DNA of 8,270 nt from Bacillota bacterium (GCA_012512605.1 JAAZDX010000145.1:1-8270), one strand, 5' to 3'; shown: positions 1 to 7,543, numbered from the stretch's first letter. Made by a program: numbers and translations. The notes: generated by a model not told the origin, from the sequence alone.

Positions 1-1976
1 AGGCGATCGGCATGGCCGCCTCTTTCAACCAGGATTTATTGTACGAAGTGGCCTCCGCCATTGCCGATGAAGCCCGGGCTAAACACCATGAGTTTGCCAA
101 AAAAGAAGATCGGGGGATTTATAAGGGGTTAACCTTTTGGTCTCCGAACATCAACATCTTCCGTGATCCCCGGTGGGGACGCGGCCAGGAGACCTATGGG
201 GAGGATCCTTACCTCACCGGCCGCTTGGGCGTGGCTTTCATCCGCGGTCTGCAGGGGGATCATCCAAAGTATTTGAAAGTAGCCGCGTGTGCCAAACACT
301 TTGCGGCCCACAGCGGGCCGGAGATCCTGCGGCACGAGTTCAATGCGGTCGTCGGGCCCAAAGATCTGCGGGAGACCTATCTACCCGCCTTCCGGGATGC
401 CGTTATCGAGGCGAAGGTTGAGTCGGTCATGGGCGCCTATAGTCGCGTCAATGGCGAGCCCGCTTGTGCTTCCCCAACGCTCCTGCAGAAGATCCTTAGA
501 GAAGAATGGGGCTTTACCGGACATGTGGTCTCCGACTGTGGTGCCATTGAAGACATCCATAAACACCACAAATGCACCTTCTCGCCTGAAGAATCAGCGG
601 CCGCAGCGGTGAACAGCGGATGCGATCTTAATTGCGGACGGGTTTTTGCTTCGCTGCAAAAAGCCGTCGAACAGGGGTTAATTAGTGAAGAAACCATTGA
701 CCAGGCAGTAGCGCGACTCTTTAAGACCCGGTTCAAACTGGGCATGTTCGACCCGCCAGAACTTGTCCCCTATGCCAACATTCCTTATGAGGTTAACGCC
801 TCTCCCGAACACCAACAATTAGCTTTGGAAGCAGCCCGCGAATCAATGGTCTTGTTGAAAAATGAAAACAATTTACTCCCGTTGGACCTGGGGAGGATCA
901 AAAAGATCGCGGTCATTGGACCAAATGCTGATTCCAAAGATATTCTCCTCGGCAATTACTTCGGGGTCCCTTCCCAGTACGTTACTCCTCTCGCCGGGAT
1001 TAGAGCTCGCGTCGGCCCGGAAGTACAGGTTTTATATGCGCCCGGTTGCGACTTGGCTACCACGACACCCGATATGTGGGGTGAAGCGCCCACCAGAGGA
1101 TTTGCCGAGGCTTTAGCCGCTGCGGAACGGGCAGACGTGGCCATCCTCTGCCTTGGTCTCTCCCCGAAAATGGAGGGTGAGGAAGGGGCCGTTGCCAACT
1201 CCGACGGTGGCGGCGACCGGATCAGCCTAGAATTGCCGGGTATGCAAGAAGAACTGCTCAAGGCGGTAGCCACGTTGGGTAAACCATTGATTTTAGCGCT
1301 CTTCAACGGCAGCCCAGTCGCCATCAATTGGGCACAGGAGAAGATTCCGGCCATTATTGAGGCTTGGTATCCCGGTGAAGAAGGCGGAACCGCCCTCGCA
1401 GAGGTAATCTTTGGCGACTATAATCCGGGTGGTCGGTTACCAGTGACTTTTGTGAAGAGCCTTGACCAGCTCCCGCCCTTTACCGATTACAGTATGAAGG
1501 GCCGTACCTACCGCTATATGCAAGAAGAACCCTTGTACCCCTTTGGTTATGGTCTGAGCTATACGACCTTTGCCTATCGCAACTTAGCACTTGACAAGAC
1601 CCGTTTTGCGATCGACCAAGACCAAGCATTAAGGATCACCGTACAGGTGGAAAATACGGGACCCGTGGCCGGAGATGAAGTAGTCCAACTTTATGTGCAG
1701 CATGTTGATGCTGCGGTGACCGTCCCCAACTGGGAGCTACAAGGCTTTAAACGCTTGTGCATAGCCCCTGGCGAAAAACAAACCGTGGAGTTTATTCTCC
1801 GGCCGCGGCAGCTGGCGGTGGTCGATGAGACCGGCACCTTCCGGCTAGAACCCGGCACGATCCGTTTATTCGTGGGCGGTCAGCAACCGGATGCCAGGAG
1901 TCGCGCTTTAACCGGGACCGAAGTTTTAGAGGCTACTTTAGTTTTGTCCGGGCCCACCCAACACTTGGCACCTTAA
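1..1976 (+). CDS. Glycoside hydrolase family 3 beta-glycosidase (beta-xylosidase/beta-glucosidase type), 5' end outside window
   Basis: This is a retaining exo-beta-glycosidase that removes terminal sugars from beta-linked oligosaccharides. Reading is open from the first full codon at base 3 (Ala-Ile-Gly before the first Met at 12), and family members have 60-100 more N-terminal residues, so the gene starts upstream and any signal peptide is unseen. Numbering from Met at 12: the TIM-barrel domain covers about 1-245, with RWGRGQETYGEDP (54-66), KHFAAHSGPE (95-104) and the nucleophile Asp175 in VVSDCGAI. The alpha/beta sandwich domain runs about 275-515. Glu388 or Glu390 in KMEGEEG is the likely acid/base region, followed by the DGGGDR loop and YPFGYGLSYT (509-518). 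A fibronectin-III-like domain covers about 545-625. No PA14 insert is present. The SDCGAI nucleophile context is common in the xylosidase subgroup, so xylosidase is favoured over glucosidase; exact specificity cannot be read. It ends in TAA and converges on the LysM gene. Confidence 0.95.
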   Translation, partial: AIGMAASFNQDLLYEVASAIADEARAKHHEFAKKEDRGIYKGLTFWSPNINIFRDPRWGRGQETYGEDPYLTGRLGVAFIRGLQGDHPKYLKVAACAKHFAAHSGPEILRHEFNAVVGPKDLRETYLPAFRDAVIEAKVESVMGAYSRVNGEPACASPTLLQKILREEWGFTGHVVSDCGAIEDIHKHHKCTFSPEESAAAAVNSGCDLNCGRVFASLQKAVEQGLISEETIDQAVARLFKTRFKLGMFDPPELVPYANIPYEVNASPEHQQLALEAARESMVLLKNENNLLPLDLGRIKKIAVIGPNADSKDILLGNYFGVPSQYVTPLAGIRARVGPEVQVLYAPGCDLATTTPDMWGEAPTRGFAEALAAAERADVAILCLGLSPKMEGEEGAVANSDGGGDRISLELPGMQEELLKAVATLGKPLILALFNGSPVAINWAQEKIPAIIEAWYPGEEGGTALAEVIFGDYNPGGRLPVTFVKSLDQLPPFTDYSMKGRTYRYMQEEPLYPFGYGLSYTTFAYRNLALDKTRFAIDQDQALRITVQVENTGPVAGDEVVQLYVQHVDAAVTVPNWELQGFKRLCIAPGEKQTVEFILRPRQLAVVDETGTFRLEPGTIRLFVGGQQPDARSRALTGTEVLEATLVLSGPTQHLAP

Positions 1977-2040
1977 GAACAAATTTGATAACTATCGTTT
2001 TTTTGCCGGCGGCAGATGGCGTCATCAATGGTAAATTTGA

Positions 2041-2075
2041 ATAAAACAAAACGGTTCCCAAGGAGAGAGAACCGG
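2041..2075 (-). terminator. Rho-independent terminator for the LysM gene
   Basis: On the minus strand CGGTTC (2074-2069) pairs with GAACCG (2057-2052) across an 11-nt loop and is followed by TTTTGTTTTAT. It sits 40-70 bp beyond the stop of the Pro/Cys/Arg tail reading frame, not directly behind the UGA. This placement fits a transcript that carries both the LysM part and the tail. Confidence 0.75.
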
Positions 2076-2087
2076 AAAGAAAACCGC

Positions 2088-2115
2088 AGAAAGGAGGCTT
2101 TGCCTCCTTTCTTTT
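2088..2115 (+). terminator. Rho-independent terminator for the GH3 gene
   Basis: An 11-bp perfect stem (2088-2098 with 2102-2112) closes a TTT loop and runs into TTTT on the plus strand. It lies 112 bp after the GH3 stop codon. The minus-strand side has only a short T run after GCGG, so it is mainly a plus-strand terminator, though it could slow minus transcripts too. It touches the stop codon of the minus-strand tail ORF. Confidence 0.75.
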
Positions 2116-2389
2116 AAAATAACCTTCTTCGCCGGCGGAGTCGTCTGCGGCGGCGCGGGCGATAGGGGCACTCCTCCCATGGCACCTGGGGACTTGCGTA
2201 AACAAAAGCTCCCGGGTAATAGGGCTCCGGCATCGGCGTCCCGGCGACAGTTGGGTAGCGTTCTTTCTCCCGTGGCGGACAGGGACTGGGGCTAACCACT
2301 GGCGTTTCCGGACAAGGATAGGGCGGCCGCTCTTCCCGGGGTGGGCAAGGCGCGGGCGGCGGCGGTGGGCACGGCTGCGACATGGGCAA
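2114..2389 (-). CDS. Pro/Cys-rich tail with poly-Arg C-terminus, in frame with the upstream LysM gene
   Basis: This 91-codon frame begins at TTG 2389 (next Met ATG at 2383) and is in the same frame as the LysM gene, separated from it only by UGA (2398-2396), GTT and CCG. No ribosome binding site precedes either start, so independent initiation is unlikely; read-through, re-initiation, or a broken single gene are the options. The residues are about one quarter Pro with repeated Cys-Pro pairs (QPCPP, APCPP, PYPCP, SPCPP), resembling the Cys-Pro linkers between the LysM repeats. The last 15 residues are RPRRRRRLRRRRRLF. The Arg residues there use CGC, AGA, CGA, CGG and AGG codons, which suggests selection on the protein rather than a simple DNA repeat. 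Inference: a surface or spore-layer tail that is Cys cross-linkable and binds polyanions. Function is otherwise unknown. Confidence 0.6.
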   Translation of the reverse strand: MPMSQPCPPPPPAPCPPREERPPYPCPETPVVSPSPCPPREKERYPTVAGTPMPEPYYPGAFVYASPQVPWEECPYRPRRRRRLRRRRRLF

Positions 2390-2395
2390 CGGAAC

Positions 2396-2950
2396 TCAGA
2401 GTAATTCCCCGACTTGGATCTGATTCGGGTCGATGATCTGTGGGTTGAGGAATAAAATCTCCTCGACAGTTACCCCTAACCGTTGGGCAATGCCAAAAAG
2501 CGTATCCCCAGGGGCCACCATATAAGTCAAACCGGTCGGACAACCTGCGGGCGGCTCTGTCGTCGGCGGCAAGCAAATTACTTGCCCGGGAAAGATCAAA
2601 TCGGGGTTGGTGATTTGCGGGTTAACTGCAAGCAGTGCCTCTAAAGTAACGCCAAAACGCTGCGCAATCTGAAACAAGGTATCCCCTTGCATCACGGTGT
2701 AAGTAGCACCCGGACAATGGGGAACCGGGGTCGTTACCAGTGGAACGCAGATTACCTGGCCGGGGAAGATCAGATCCGGGTCGGTAATCTGCGGGTTGGC
2801 GGCGATCAATGCCGATAAGGATACGCCAAAACGTTGAGCGATAAAGAACAGCGTATCACCGGCCACAACCGTATATAACTGTCCCTGGGGACAAAAAGGC
2901 GGCACCAGAGGAGAATGACTCGTCCCTTCGATTCCGTCCTTTACGTACAT
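2396..2950 (-). CDS. Triple LysM-domain protein, probable spore-envelope or cell-wall binding
   Basis: LysM modules bind N-acetylglucosamine-containing glycans such as peptidoglycan. Three tandem modules are visible in 184 residues: about 25-69, 83-127 and 142-184, each with the YTV-x(3)-GDTLF-x-IAQRFGV core and NPQI-x-DP ending. Modules 1 and 2 close with PGQVICVP and PGQVICLP. Module 3 stops at VGELL, where the next codon is UGA and the following two codons encode Val-Pro, so the expected Cys-Val-Pro ending is interrupted exactly at the Cys. Linkers carry Cys-Pro motifs. The N-terminus (MYVKDGIEGT) has no signal peptide, which fits SafA-like proteins made in the mother cell rather than exported wall hydrolases; no catalytic domain is present. 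ATG at 2950 is preceded by AGGAGGG at good spacing. The gene is divergent from the pseudouridine synthase and convergent with GH3. The spore role is inference. Confidence 0.9.
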   Translation of the reverse strand: MYVKDGIEGTSHSPLVPPFCPQGQLYTVVAGDTLFFIAQRFGVSLSALIAANPQITDPDLIFPGQVICVPLVTTPVPHCPGATYTVMQGDTLFQIAQRFGVTLEALLAVNPQITNPDLIFPGQVICLPPTTEPPAGCPTGLTYMVAPGDTLFGIAQRLGVTVEEILFLNPQIIDPNQIQVGELL

Positions 2951-3010
2951 ACTTCTCCCTCCTTCATGCGAAACGAATCGTTGCCGAAAAGCTTTTTCCT
3001 GCTTTCCAAA

Positions 3011-3039
3011 ATGACAACAGTAGATTTAACAGCTTTCAA
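3011..3039 (-). promoter_or_regulatory. Candidate sigma-A-like promoter for the LysM gene
   Basis: On the minus strand TTGAAA (3039-3034) and TGTCAT (3016-3011) are separated by 17 bp, matching 5/6 and 4/6 of the consensus. The predicted start leaves about a 55-nt leader with a strong AGGAGGG site. I looked for sporulation sigma-E or sigma-K boxes in the same interval and found no convincing pair. Confidence 0.3.
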
Positions 3040-3107
3040 TCTAGCATATTCAGGGTGTATCTATTTGTCCACGGGCGGAAGGTACAAGTAACAAGCGCCT
3101 ATAACTA

Positions 3108-3116
3108 TGTTATAAT
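3108..3116 (+). promoter_or_regulatory. Extended -10 promoter for the pseudouridine synthase gene
   Basis: TGTTATAAT is a perfect extended -10 element 34 bp upstream of the ATG at 3150. There is no good -35 at 17 bp, which the TGn extension can offset. The AGGAGGT site (3138-3144) follows with 5-nt spacing to the start. Confidence 0.6.
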
Positions 3117-3149
3117 AGGAGCGATTAAGCATTCATCAGGAGGTCACCC

Positions 3150-4064
3150 ATGTCCCAGTCTCAGCCCCCTCCCCTCCGGATTAAAATTCTCCCCGCTTGG
3201 CATGGGCGGACCATCGAGTCCGTCTTGCGCCAGGATTTTTCCTTTTCCCGCCGGCAAATTATTGCCCTGAAAAAAGGCAATGGAATTATTTTAGACGGCG
3301 TTCCCGTCTACGCGAAAACCCCGCTCCAGGGTGGTGAGGATCTGCTCGTGCAGTTTCCACCCCCTAACCCCCAGGAGATCATCGCCGAAAATATTGACTT
3401 GGCTATCATCTACGAAGATGCCGATCTGATCGTGGTGGATAAACCTGCCGGAATGCTGGTCCATCCCGTCCGCTTCCACCGCACCGGAACGATCGCAAAT
3501 GCCCTAACTTACCACTGGCAAAAAACGGGGTCCGCCGCCGCGTTCCATCCGGTGCACCGTTTGGACCAGCCAACCTCCGGTTTACTTTTGATTGCAAAAA
3601 GCTCCTGGTCCCACCAACAGCTCTCATTACAGTTACAAAACAGAACAATCAGCCGTCTATACCTAGCCGTAACCGCCGGTCTTCCCCCTTTTAGCCACGG
3701 CTTGATCACCGCTCCGATCAAAAAAAGTGCAACCGGCGTCAAGCGCTTAATCGCCCCGGACGGCCAACCCGCCGTAACCCGGTTTCGAACGCTCAAAAGT
3801 ACGGACCATGCCGCCCTGCATCTTGTCAAGTTAATTACAGGACGGACGCACCAGATTCGCGTTCATTTTGCGTCTTTAGCGGCCCCTTTATGGGGTGATG
3901 CCCTTTACGGACAGGCTGATCCGAATTTTCCCGGTCCGGCGCTTCATGCGGTCAGCCTTTGTTTCATGCACCCTCGTCACCAACAACGTTTAAAGTTTCG
4001 CGCCCCGCTGCCGCCGGACCTAATAACACTAACACGACAACTGGGGTTGTTCGCGTCTAAATAA
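3150..4064 (+). CDS. RluA-family RNA pseudouridine synthase
   Basis: Members of this family isomerise specific uridines to pseudouridine in rRNA or tRNA. In 304 residues, the typical length for the RluD/YlyB branch, an S4-like RNA-binding region occupies about 10-70 (SRRQIIALKKGNGIILDG). The catalytic domain follows from about 85, with VVDKPAGMLVHP (95-106), HRLDQPTSG holding the catalytic Asp139, the IxRLYLA strand (168-173) and GRTHQIRVHF (231-240). All key residues are intact. The N-terminus has an extra Pro-rich stretch. The start is fixed by AGGAGGT five bases before the ATG. It appears monocistronic; transketolase starts 115 bp downstream and no hairpin terminator is seen between, only a T6 run at 4079-4084, so read-through is possible. 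The exact target uridine cannot be read from sequence. Confidence 0.93.
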   Translation: MSQSQPPPLRIKILPAWHGRTIESVLRQDFSFSRRQIIALKKGNGIILDGVPVYAKTPLQGGEDLLVQFPPPNPQEIIAENIDLAIIYEDADLIVVDKPAGMLVHPVRFHRTGTIANALTYHWQKTGSAAAFHPVHRLDQPTSGLLLIAKSSWSHQQLSLQLQNRTISRLYLAVTAGLPPFSHGLITAPIKKSATGVKRLIAPDGQPAVTRFRTLKSTDHAALHLVKLITGRTHQIRVHFASLAAPLWGDALYGQADPNFPGPALHAVSLCFMHPRHQQRLKFRAPLPPDLITLTRQLGLFASK

Positions 4065-4111
4065 TAACTTACACTTTCTTTTTTAATTTCGTAACATTAC
4101 TTCTAAAAGGA

Positions 4112-4140
4112 TTATCGTAGACTAAAGAAGAAATAATAAT
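4112..4140 (+). promoter_or_regulatory. Weak promoter candidate for transketolase
   Basis: The 115-bp gap upstream is very AT-rich. AATAAT (4135-4140) matches 5/6 of a -10 box, but the best -35 at 17 bp is TTATCG (3/6). The site lies 40 bp before the start codon. A promoter is likely somewhere here but the boxes are uncertain. Confidence 0.25.
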
Positions 4141-4179
4141 TTTGGAATCTATCCAAAAAAATAGGAAAGGAGTTTCCCG

Positions 4180-6147
4180 ATGATTTCAACAGTTGCCAAT
4201 ACTATTCGTGGTTTGGCCGCAGATATGGTCGAAAAAGCCAATTCCGGCCATCCCGGTATGCCACTGGGTACTGCGGATATTGCGGCTGTCCTCTATGCCG
4301 AAGCCTTAAAACACGACCCGACAGACCCGGAGTGGCCGGATCGGGATCGTTTTGTACTCTCCGCCGGACATGGTTCTGCCCTCCTCTATAGCCTTTTACA
4401 TTTAACCGGCTATCCGCTGCCAATGGAAGAACTGAAACGTTTTCGCCAATTAAACTCCAAAACCGCCGGTCATCCCGAATACTGGGAAATCCCCGGCATT
4501 GAAACCACCACTGGTCCCTTGGGGCAAGGGATCGCCAACGCCGTGGGGATGGCTTTAGCCGAAAGAATGTTAGCCGCCCGCTTTAATCGGCCTGGGCATG
4601 AGATCATAGACCATTATACCTACGTAATTGCCGGAGATGGCTGTTTGATGGAAGGGGTATCAGCCGAAGCTTGTTCCTTGGCGGGCGACCTCAAACTTGG
4701 TAAACTTATCGTTTTCTATGATGACAACGAGATTACGATCGAAGGTTCAACTGACCTGGCCTTTAAAGAGGATGTGGTTAAACGGTTTGAAGCCTACGGC
4801 TGGCAGGTTCTGCGCATTGACGGTCATGATCCGGAGCAGATCCGCAAGGCCATTGCCGAAGCCAAAACCGATCTGGACCGTCCAAGCTTGATCGTGGCCA
4901 AAACCGAAATTGGTTATGGCAGTCCCCTTGCCAATAATCCCAATGTCCATGGTGCGCCCTTAGGTAAAGAAAACTTAGCCGCCCTCAAAAATAAATTAGG
5001 CCTGCCCGATGAAGAGTTTTACATTCCCGCCGAAGTAGCGACTTTCTTCCAGGAAAAACAAGCCGCATGGGCTAAACGTCGCCGGGATTGGGAGAACCGC
5101 TTTGAAGCCTGGGCCGTGGCCTATCCCGATTTAAAGGCTGACTGGGACCGGATCATGCGGCGGGAGCTCCCCGCTGATCTTGAGTCGGTACTACCCAAGT
5201 ACGAAACCGGAACTTCCTTTGCCACCCGTGAGATCGGTGGTAAAGTATTGAATGCTTTAGCGGCAAAACTGCCCGAACTGGTCGGTGGTTCGGCTGACCT
5301 GGCGCCTTCCACCAAAACTTACATCAATGGTGCGGACGATGTAACCGGCGACGACTTCAGCGGGAAAAACCTCCGTTTTGGCGTCCGCGAACACGGGATG
5401 GGAGCCATCTTAAACGGGATGATCCTCCACGGTGGGTTCCGGGTTTACGGTTCGACCTTCTTTGTGTTCTCCGATTATATGCGTCCAACGATCCGTTTAG
5501 CCGCACTCATGAAACAACCGGTCATTTACGTCTTTACCCACGACTCCTTCTACGTAGGCGAAGACGGACCGACCCACCAACCAGTTGAACATGCCGAGGC
5601 GCTACGGGTCATTCCCGGACTTCACACGATCCGACCGGCCGATGCCAACGAAACGGCTTGGGCTTGGTTGGTCGCTTTACAGCGGACTGATGGGCCGACT
5701 GCCCTGCTCTTAACCAGACAAGGTGTACCGACCCTTGCCGGAACCAATTTGGACGGGTTTAAACGGGGCGGTTACGTTATCAGCGAACCGGAAGGCGGTG
5801 CCGACCTTGTGATCATCGCCACCGGAAGCGAAGTTGCTTTGGCCCTTGACGCTGCAGAAAAATTGGCCGCCCAAGGTAAAAAGGCGCGGGTGGTCTCGAT
5901 GCCTTGCCGTGAAGTCTTTATGGCCCAAGATGAGGCCTACATCAATAGTGTACTTGGCACCGATCTGCCACGGGTTGCGATCGAAGCCGGTGTTAGCAGC
6001 GGTTGGTATCAACTGATCGGCCCCGCCGGCCTGGCGATCTCCCTTGACCGTTTTGGCGCGAGCGCACCAGCGGGTGACTTAAAGAAACTGTTCGGCTTTA
6101 CCCCGGATGCGGTCGTCGAGCAGATCAAAACCCACTTTAGCTGGTAA
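4180..6147 (+). CDS. tkt: Transketolase, full length
   Basis: A cytosolic thiamine-diphosphate enzyme that transfers two-carbon ketol units from xylulose 5-phosphate or fructose 6-phosphate to aldose phosphates, in the non-oxidative pentose phosphate pathway. All 655 residues of a normal bacterial enzyme are present. ThDP-binding N-domain: KANSGHPGMPLG with His24, SAGHGS with His64, GPLGQG (112-117), GDG (152-154) with DDN (181-183), and VHGAPLG with His258. Pyrimidine-binding domain: FGVREHGMGAI with the catalytic Glu404, FTHDS with His455, and GPTHQPVEH (463-471). The C-terminal domain runs from about 535 to the end. The ATG follows GGAAAGGAG with 7-nt spacing. A strong terminator lies directly downstream, so it is likely a separate unit. 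It could process xylose-derived carbon released by the GH3 enzyme, but a functional link is inference. Confidence 0.97.
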   Translation: MISTVANTIRGLAADMVEKANSGHPGMPLGTADIAAVLYAEALKHDPTDPEWPDRDRFVLSAGHGSALLYSLLHLTGYPLPMEELKRFRQLNSKTAGHPEYWEIPGIETTTGPLGQGIANAVGMALAERMLAARFNRPGHEIIDHYTYVIAGDGCLMEGVSAEACSLAGDLKLGKLIVFYDDNEITIEGSTDLAFKEDVVKRFEAYGWQVLRIDGHDPEQIRKAIAEAKTDLDRPSLIVAKTEIGYGSPLANNPNVHGAPLGKENLAALKNKLGLPDEEFYIPAEVATFFQEKQAAWAKRRRDWENRFEAWAVAYPDLKADWDRIMRRELPADLESVLPKYETGTSFATREIGGKVLNALAAKLPELVGGSADLAPSTKTYINGADDVTGDDFSGKNLRFGVREHGMGAILNGMILHGGFRVYGSTFFVFSDYMRPTIRLAALMKQPVIYVFTHDSFYVGEDGPTHQPVEHAEALRVIPGLHTIRPADANETAWAWLVALQRTDGPTALLLTRQGVPTLAGTNLDGFKRGGYVISEPEGGADLVIIATGSEVALALDAAEKLAAQGKKARVVSMPCREVFMAQDEAYINSVLGTDLPRVAIEAGVSSGWYQLIGPAGLAISLDRFGASAPAGDLKKLFGFTPDAVVEQIKTHFSW

Positions 6148-6159
6148 ATAAAGGTACGC

Positions 6160-6193
6160 AAAAAGAACCTGGGCTCCACCCAGGTTCTTTTTT
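6160..6193 (+). terminator. Rho-independent terminator after transketolase
   Basis: AAGAACCTGGG (6163-6173) pairs with CCCAGGTTCTT (6179-6189) around a CTCCA loop and runs into T6. It lies 13 bp after the stop codon and is the strongest plus-strand terminator in the window. The flanking A run makes it partly bidirectional. Confidence 0.9.
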
Positions 6194-6362
6194 CAAATTC
6201 GCCCCGATTTTTATTAGGTAATAACCTTATCTCTTCGTCTCATGGATTTTTCATTAGACCGACCTGCGACGCCGATTACGCGGCCTGCCAACAACCCGGT
6301 AAAAACAAAGCATAAACTTAACTTTCACTTTTCATCTCCGCAAACAGTACCCCAAGCGAGTA

Positions 6363-6390
6363 TTGATTCAAGAAAAGGACGGTGTATAAT
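6363..6390 (+). promoter_or_regulatory. Promoter-like boxes abutting the first chrA start codon
   Basis: TTGATT (6363-6368) and a perfect TATAAT (6385-6390) are 16 bp apart. The -10 box ends only two bases before the ATG, so the usual start point would fall inside the gene. It may be coincidence or drive a leaderless or internal transcript. The remaining 6194-6362 shows no clear promoter, riboswitch or hairpin to me. Confidence 0.3.
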
Positions 6391-6392
6391 CT

Positions 6393-6959
6393 ATGAAGAA
6401 AAATACCTCGCTATTTGCTCTTTTTTTCTCGTTTTTAAAAATCGGCGCCTTTACCATTGGCGGTGGTTACGCCATGCTCCCCCTGATCCAAAAGGAGGTC
6501 GTCGAGGAACATCAGTGGCTCAACACAGAGGAGTTCACTGCGATCCTCGCCATCGCCGAAATGACGCCGGGACCGGTTGCAATTAATACCGCTACTTTTG
6601 TTGGTTACCAGACCATCGGTGTCCTTGGCTCGGTTGTGGCTACTCTGGGGGTTGTGCTCCCCTCCTTCATAATAATCTTGGTCATTGCTCTTTTTCTGCC
6701 CCGCTTTGCCAGTCACCCCGTGGCCGAACGGATTTTCTATGGTATCCGGCCAACGGTCGTGGCTCTAATCGGCTATGCTCTCTATAAATTAGGTCGCAAG
6801 ATCCTGACCAGTTCCTTTGCCTATGCAGTCGCCATCGGTGTCTTCCTGGCGCAACTTTTATTTAAGATTCCGCCCATTCCTGCCCTTCTCCTGGCCGCCG
6901 GAGCAGGGATCCTTTATTCCGTTCGTCCCCAGAAAAAGCCGAAAGAACCGGAAGCCTAA
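6393..6959 (+). CDS. chrA: ChrA-family chromate transporter, first half of a tandem pair
   Basis: CHR-superfamily membrane protein. Short forms of about 180-200 residues occur as adjacent pairs thought to act together in chromate or related oxyanion efflux. The 188-residue product has the family signature GAFTIGGGYAM (18-28) and AEMTPGPVAINTATFVGY (55-72). Several hydrophobic stretches follow (about 77-103, 117-133, 143-157, 160-176), and the cytosolic tail ends in a Lys/Glu-rich PQKKPKEPEA. The start was chosen because the N-terminus aligns with the second copy (FFSFLKIGAF versus FFTFFKIGAF). Its ribosome site is weak: AAAAGGAC sits about 13 bases upstream. Substrate is by family only and could be another anion. 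The partner gene begins 62 bp downstream on the same strand with no terminator between, so an operon is likely. Confidence 0.92.
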   Translation: MKKNTSLFALFFSFLKIGAFTIGGGYAMLPLIQKEVVEEHQWLNTEEFTAILAIAEMTPGPVAINTATFVGYQTIGVLGSVVATLGVVLPSFIIILVIALFLPRFASHPVAERIFYGIRPTVVALIGYALYKLGRKILTSSFAYAVAIGVFLAQLLFKIPPIPALLLAAGAGILYSVRPQKKPKEPEA

Positions 6960-7021
6960 CGAATCGTAAGCATAAATCATAAGTCAGCAGATTAATAACT
7001 TTTAAGTAGGTGATCTCAACC

Positions 7022-7543
7022 ATGGCCCTTTTGGGTGATCTGTTTTTCACTTTTTTCAAGATTGGTGCTTTCACCTTTGGCGGTGGTTACGCCATGATCC
7101 CTTTGATTCAAGATGTCGCCATCTATAAGCATGGCTGGTTAACACAGCAGGAGTTTCTCGAGGTGATTGCCATTGCCGAGATGACACCGGGTCCGGTTGC
7201 CGTAAATACGGCTACTTTTGTTGGTTACCGCACGGCTGGCCTTTTGGGTTCTACCCTGGCCACTTTAGGGGTAGTCCTTCCGTCTTTCCTGATCATTCTC
7301 CTCATCGCCCGTTTTTTTAAGGGTTTAACGGACTTACCATGGGCGAAAGGCTTTTTTACCGGAGTAAAGCCAGCGATTATTGGTTTAATCGGCATCGCCC
7401 TTTGGCGTCTGGGCAGTACGGCGTTGATTGATTACAAATCCATCCTCATCTTTCTAGGTGCGCTTTTCCTACTGATCAAAGGGCGTCTCCATCCGATTCC
7501 GGTCATCTTGTTATCCGCCCTTTGCGGCCTCCTGCTCGCCTAA
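7022..7543 (+). CDS. chrA: ChrA-family chromate transporter, second half of the pair
   Basis: A 173-residue homologue of the preceding gene, with GAFTFGGGYAM (15-25), AEMTPGPVAVNTATFVGY (52-69) and hydrophobic segments about 74-97, 117-132, 140-153 and 159-173. It ends almost directly in a membrane segment. I prefer ATG 7022 to the in-frame GTG at 7010 because AGGTGAT (7007-7013) would then serve as the ribosome site, while GTG 7010 would lie inside it. The two copies look more than half identical and share long matching DNA blocks around the signatures, pointing to tandem duplication or gene conversion. Paired short ChrA proteins are described as inserting with opposite topology; that cannot be read here. 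No clear plus-strand terminator follows directly; the hairpin at 7645-7662 is the first candidate. Confidence 0.92.
   Translation: MALLGDLFFTFFKIGAFTFGGGYAMIPLIQDVAIYKHGWLTQQEFLEVIAIAEMTPGPVAVNTATFVGYRTAGLLGSTLATLGVVLPSFLIILLIARFFKGLTDLPWAKGFFTGVKPAIIGLIGIALWRLGSTALIDYKSILIFLGALFLLIKGRLHPIPVILLSALCGLLLA

Noticed and set aside
1..60. GH3 gene as a 5'-truncated pseudogene
   Set aside because: The frame is open to the window edge and the residues before Met (Ala-Ile-Gly) match the family, so it is cut by the window, not by mutation.
437..745. Minus-strand frames within GH3 and transketolase
   Set aside because: They are shadows of well-supported genes with no ribosome sites or recognisable domains.
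2360..2398. Selenocysteine at the LysM UGA
   Set aside because: The 40 bases after the UGA are pyrimidine-rich and form no stable stem-loop with a G-containing apical loop, and LysM coat-type proteins are not a known selenoprotein family. Kept only as a minor option in the finding.
4079..4084. T run after the pseudouridine synthase gene as a terminator
   Set aside because: The only nearby stem is a 5-bp hairpin inside the coding end, over 20 bases away from the T run.
6242..6586. 114-codon plus-strand frame overlapping the first chrA
   Set aside because: It shadows chrA in another frame, its upstream half has unprotein-like composition, and chrA is certain from family motifs.
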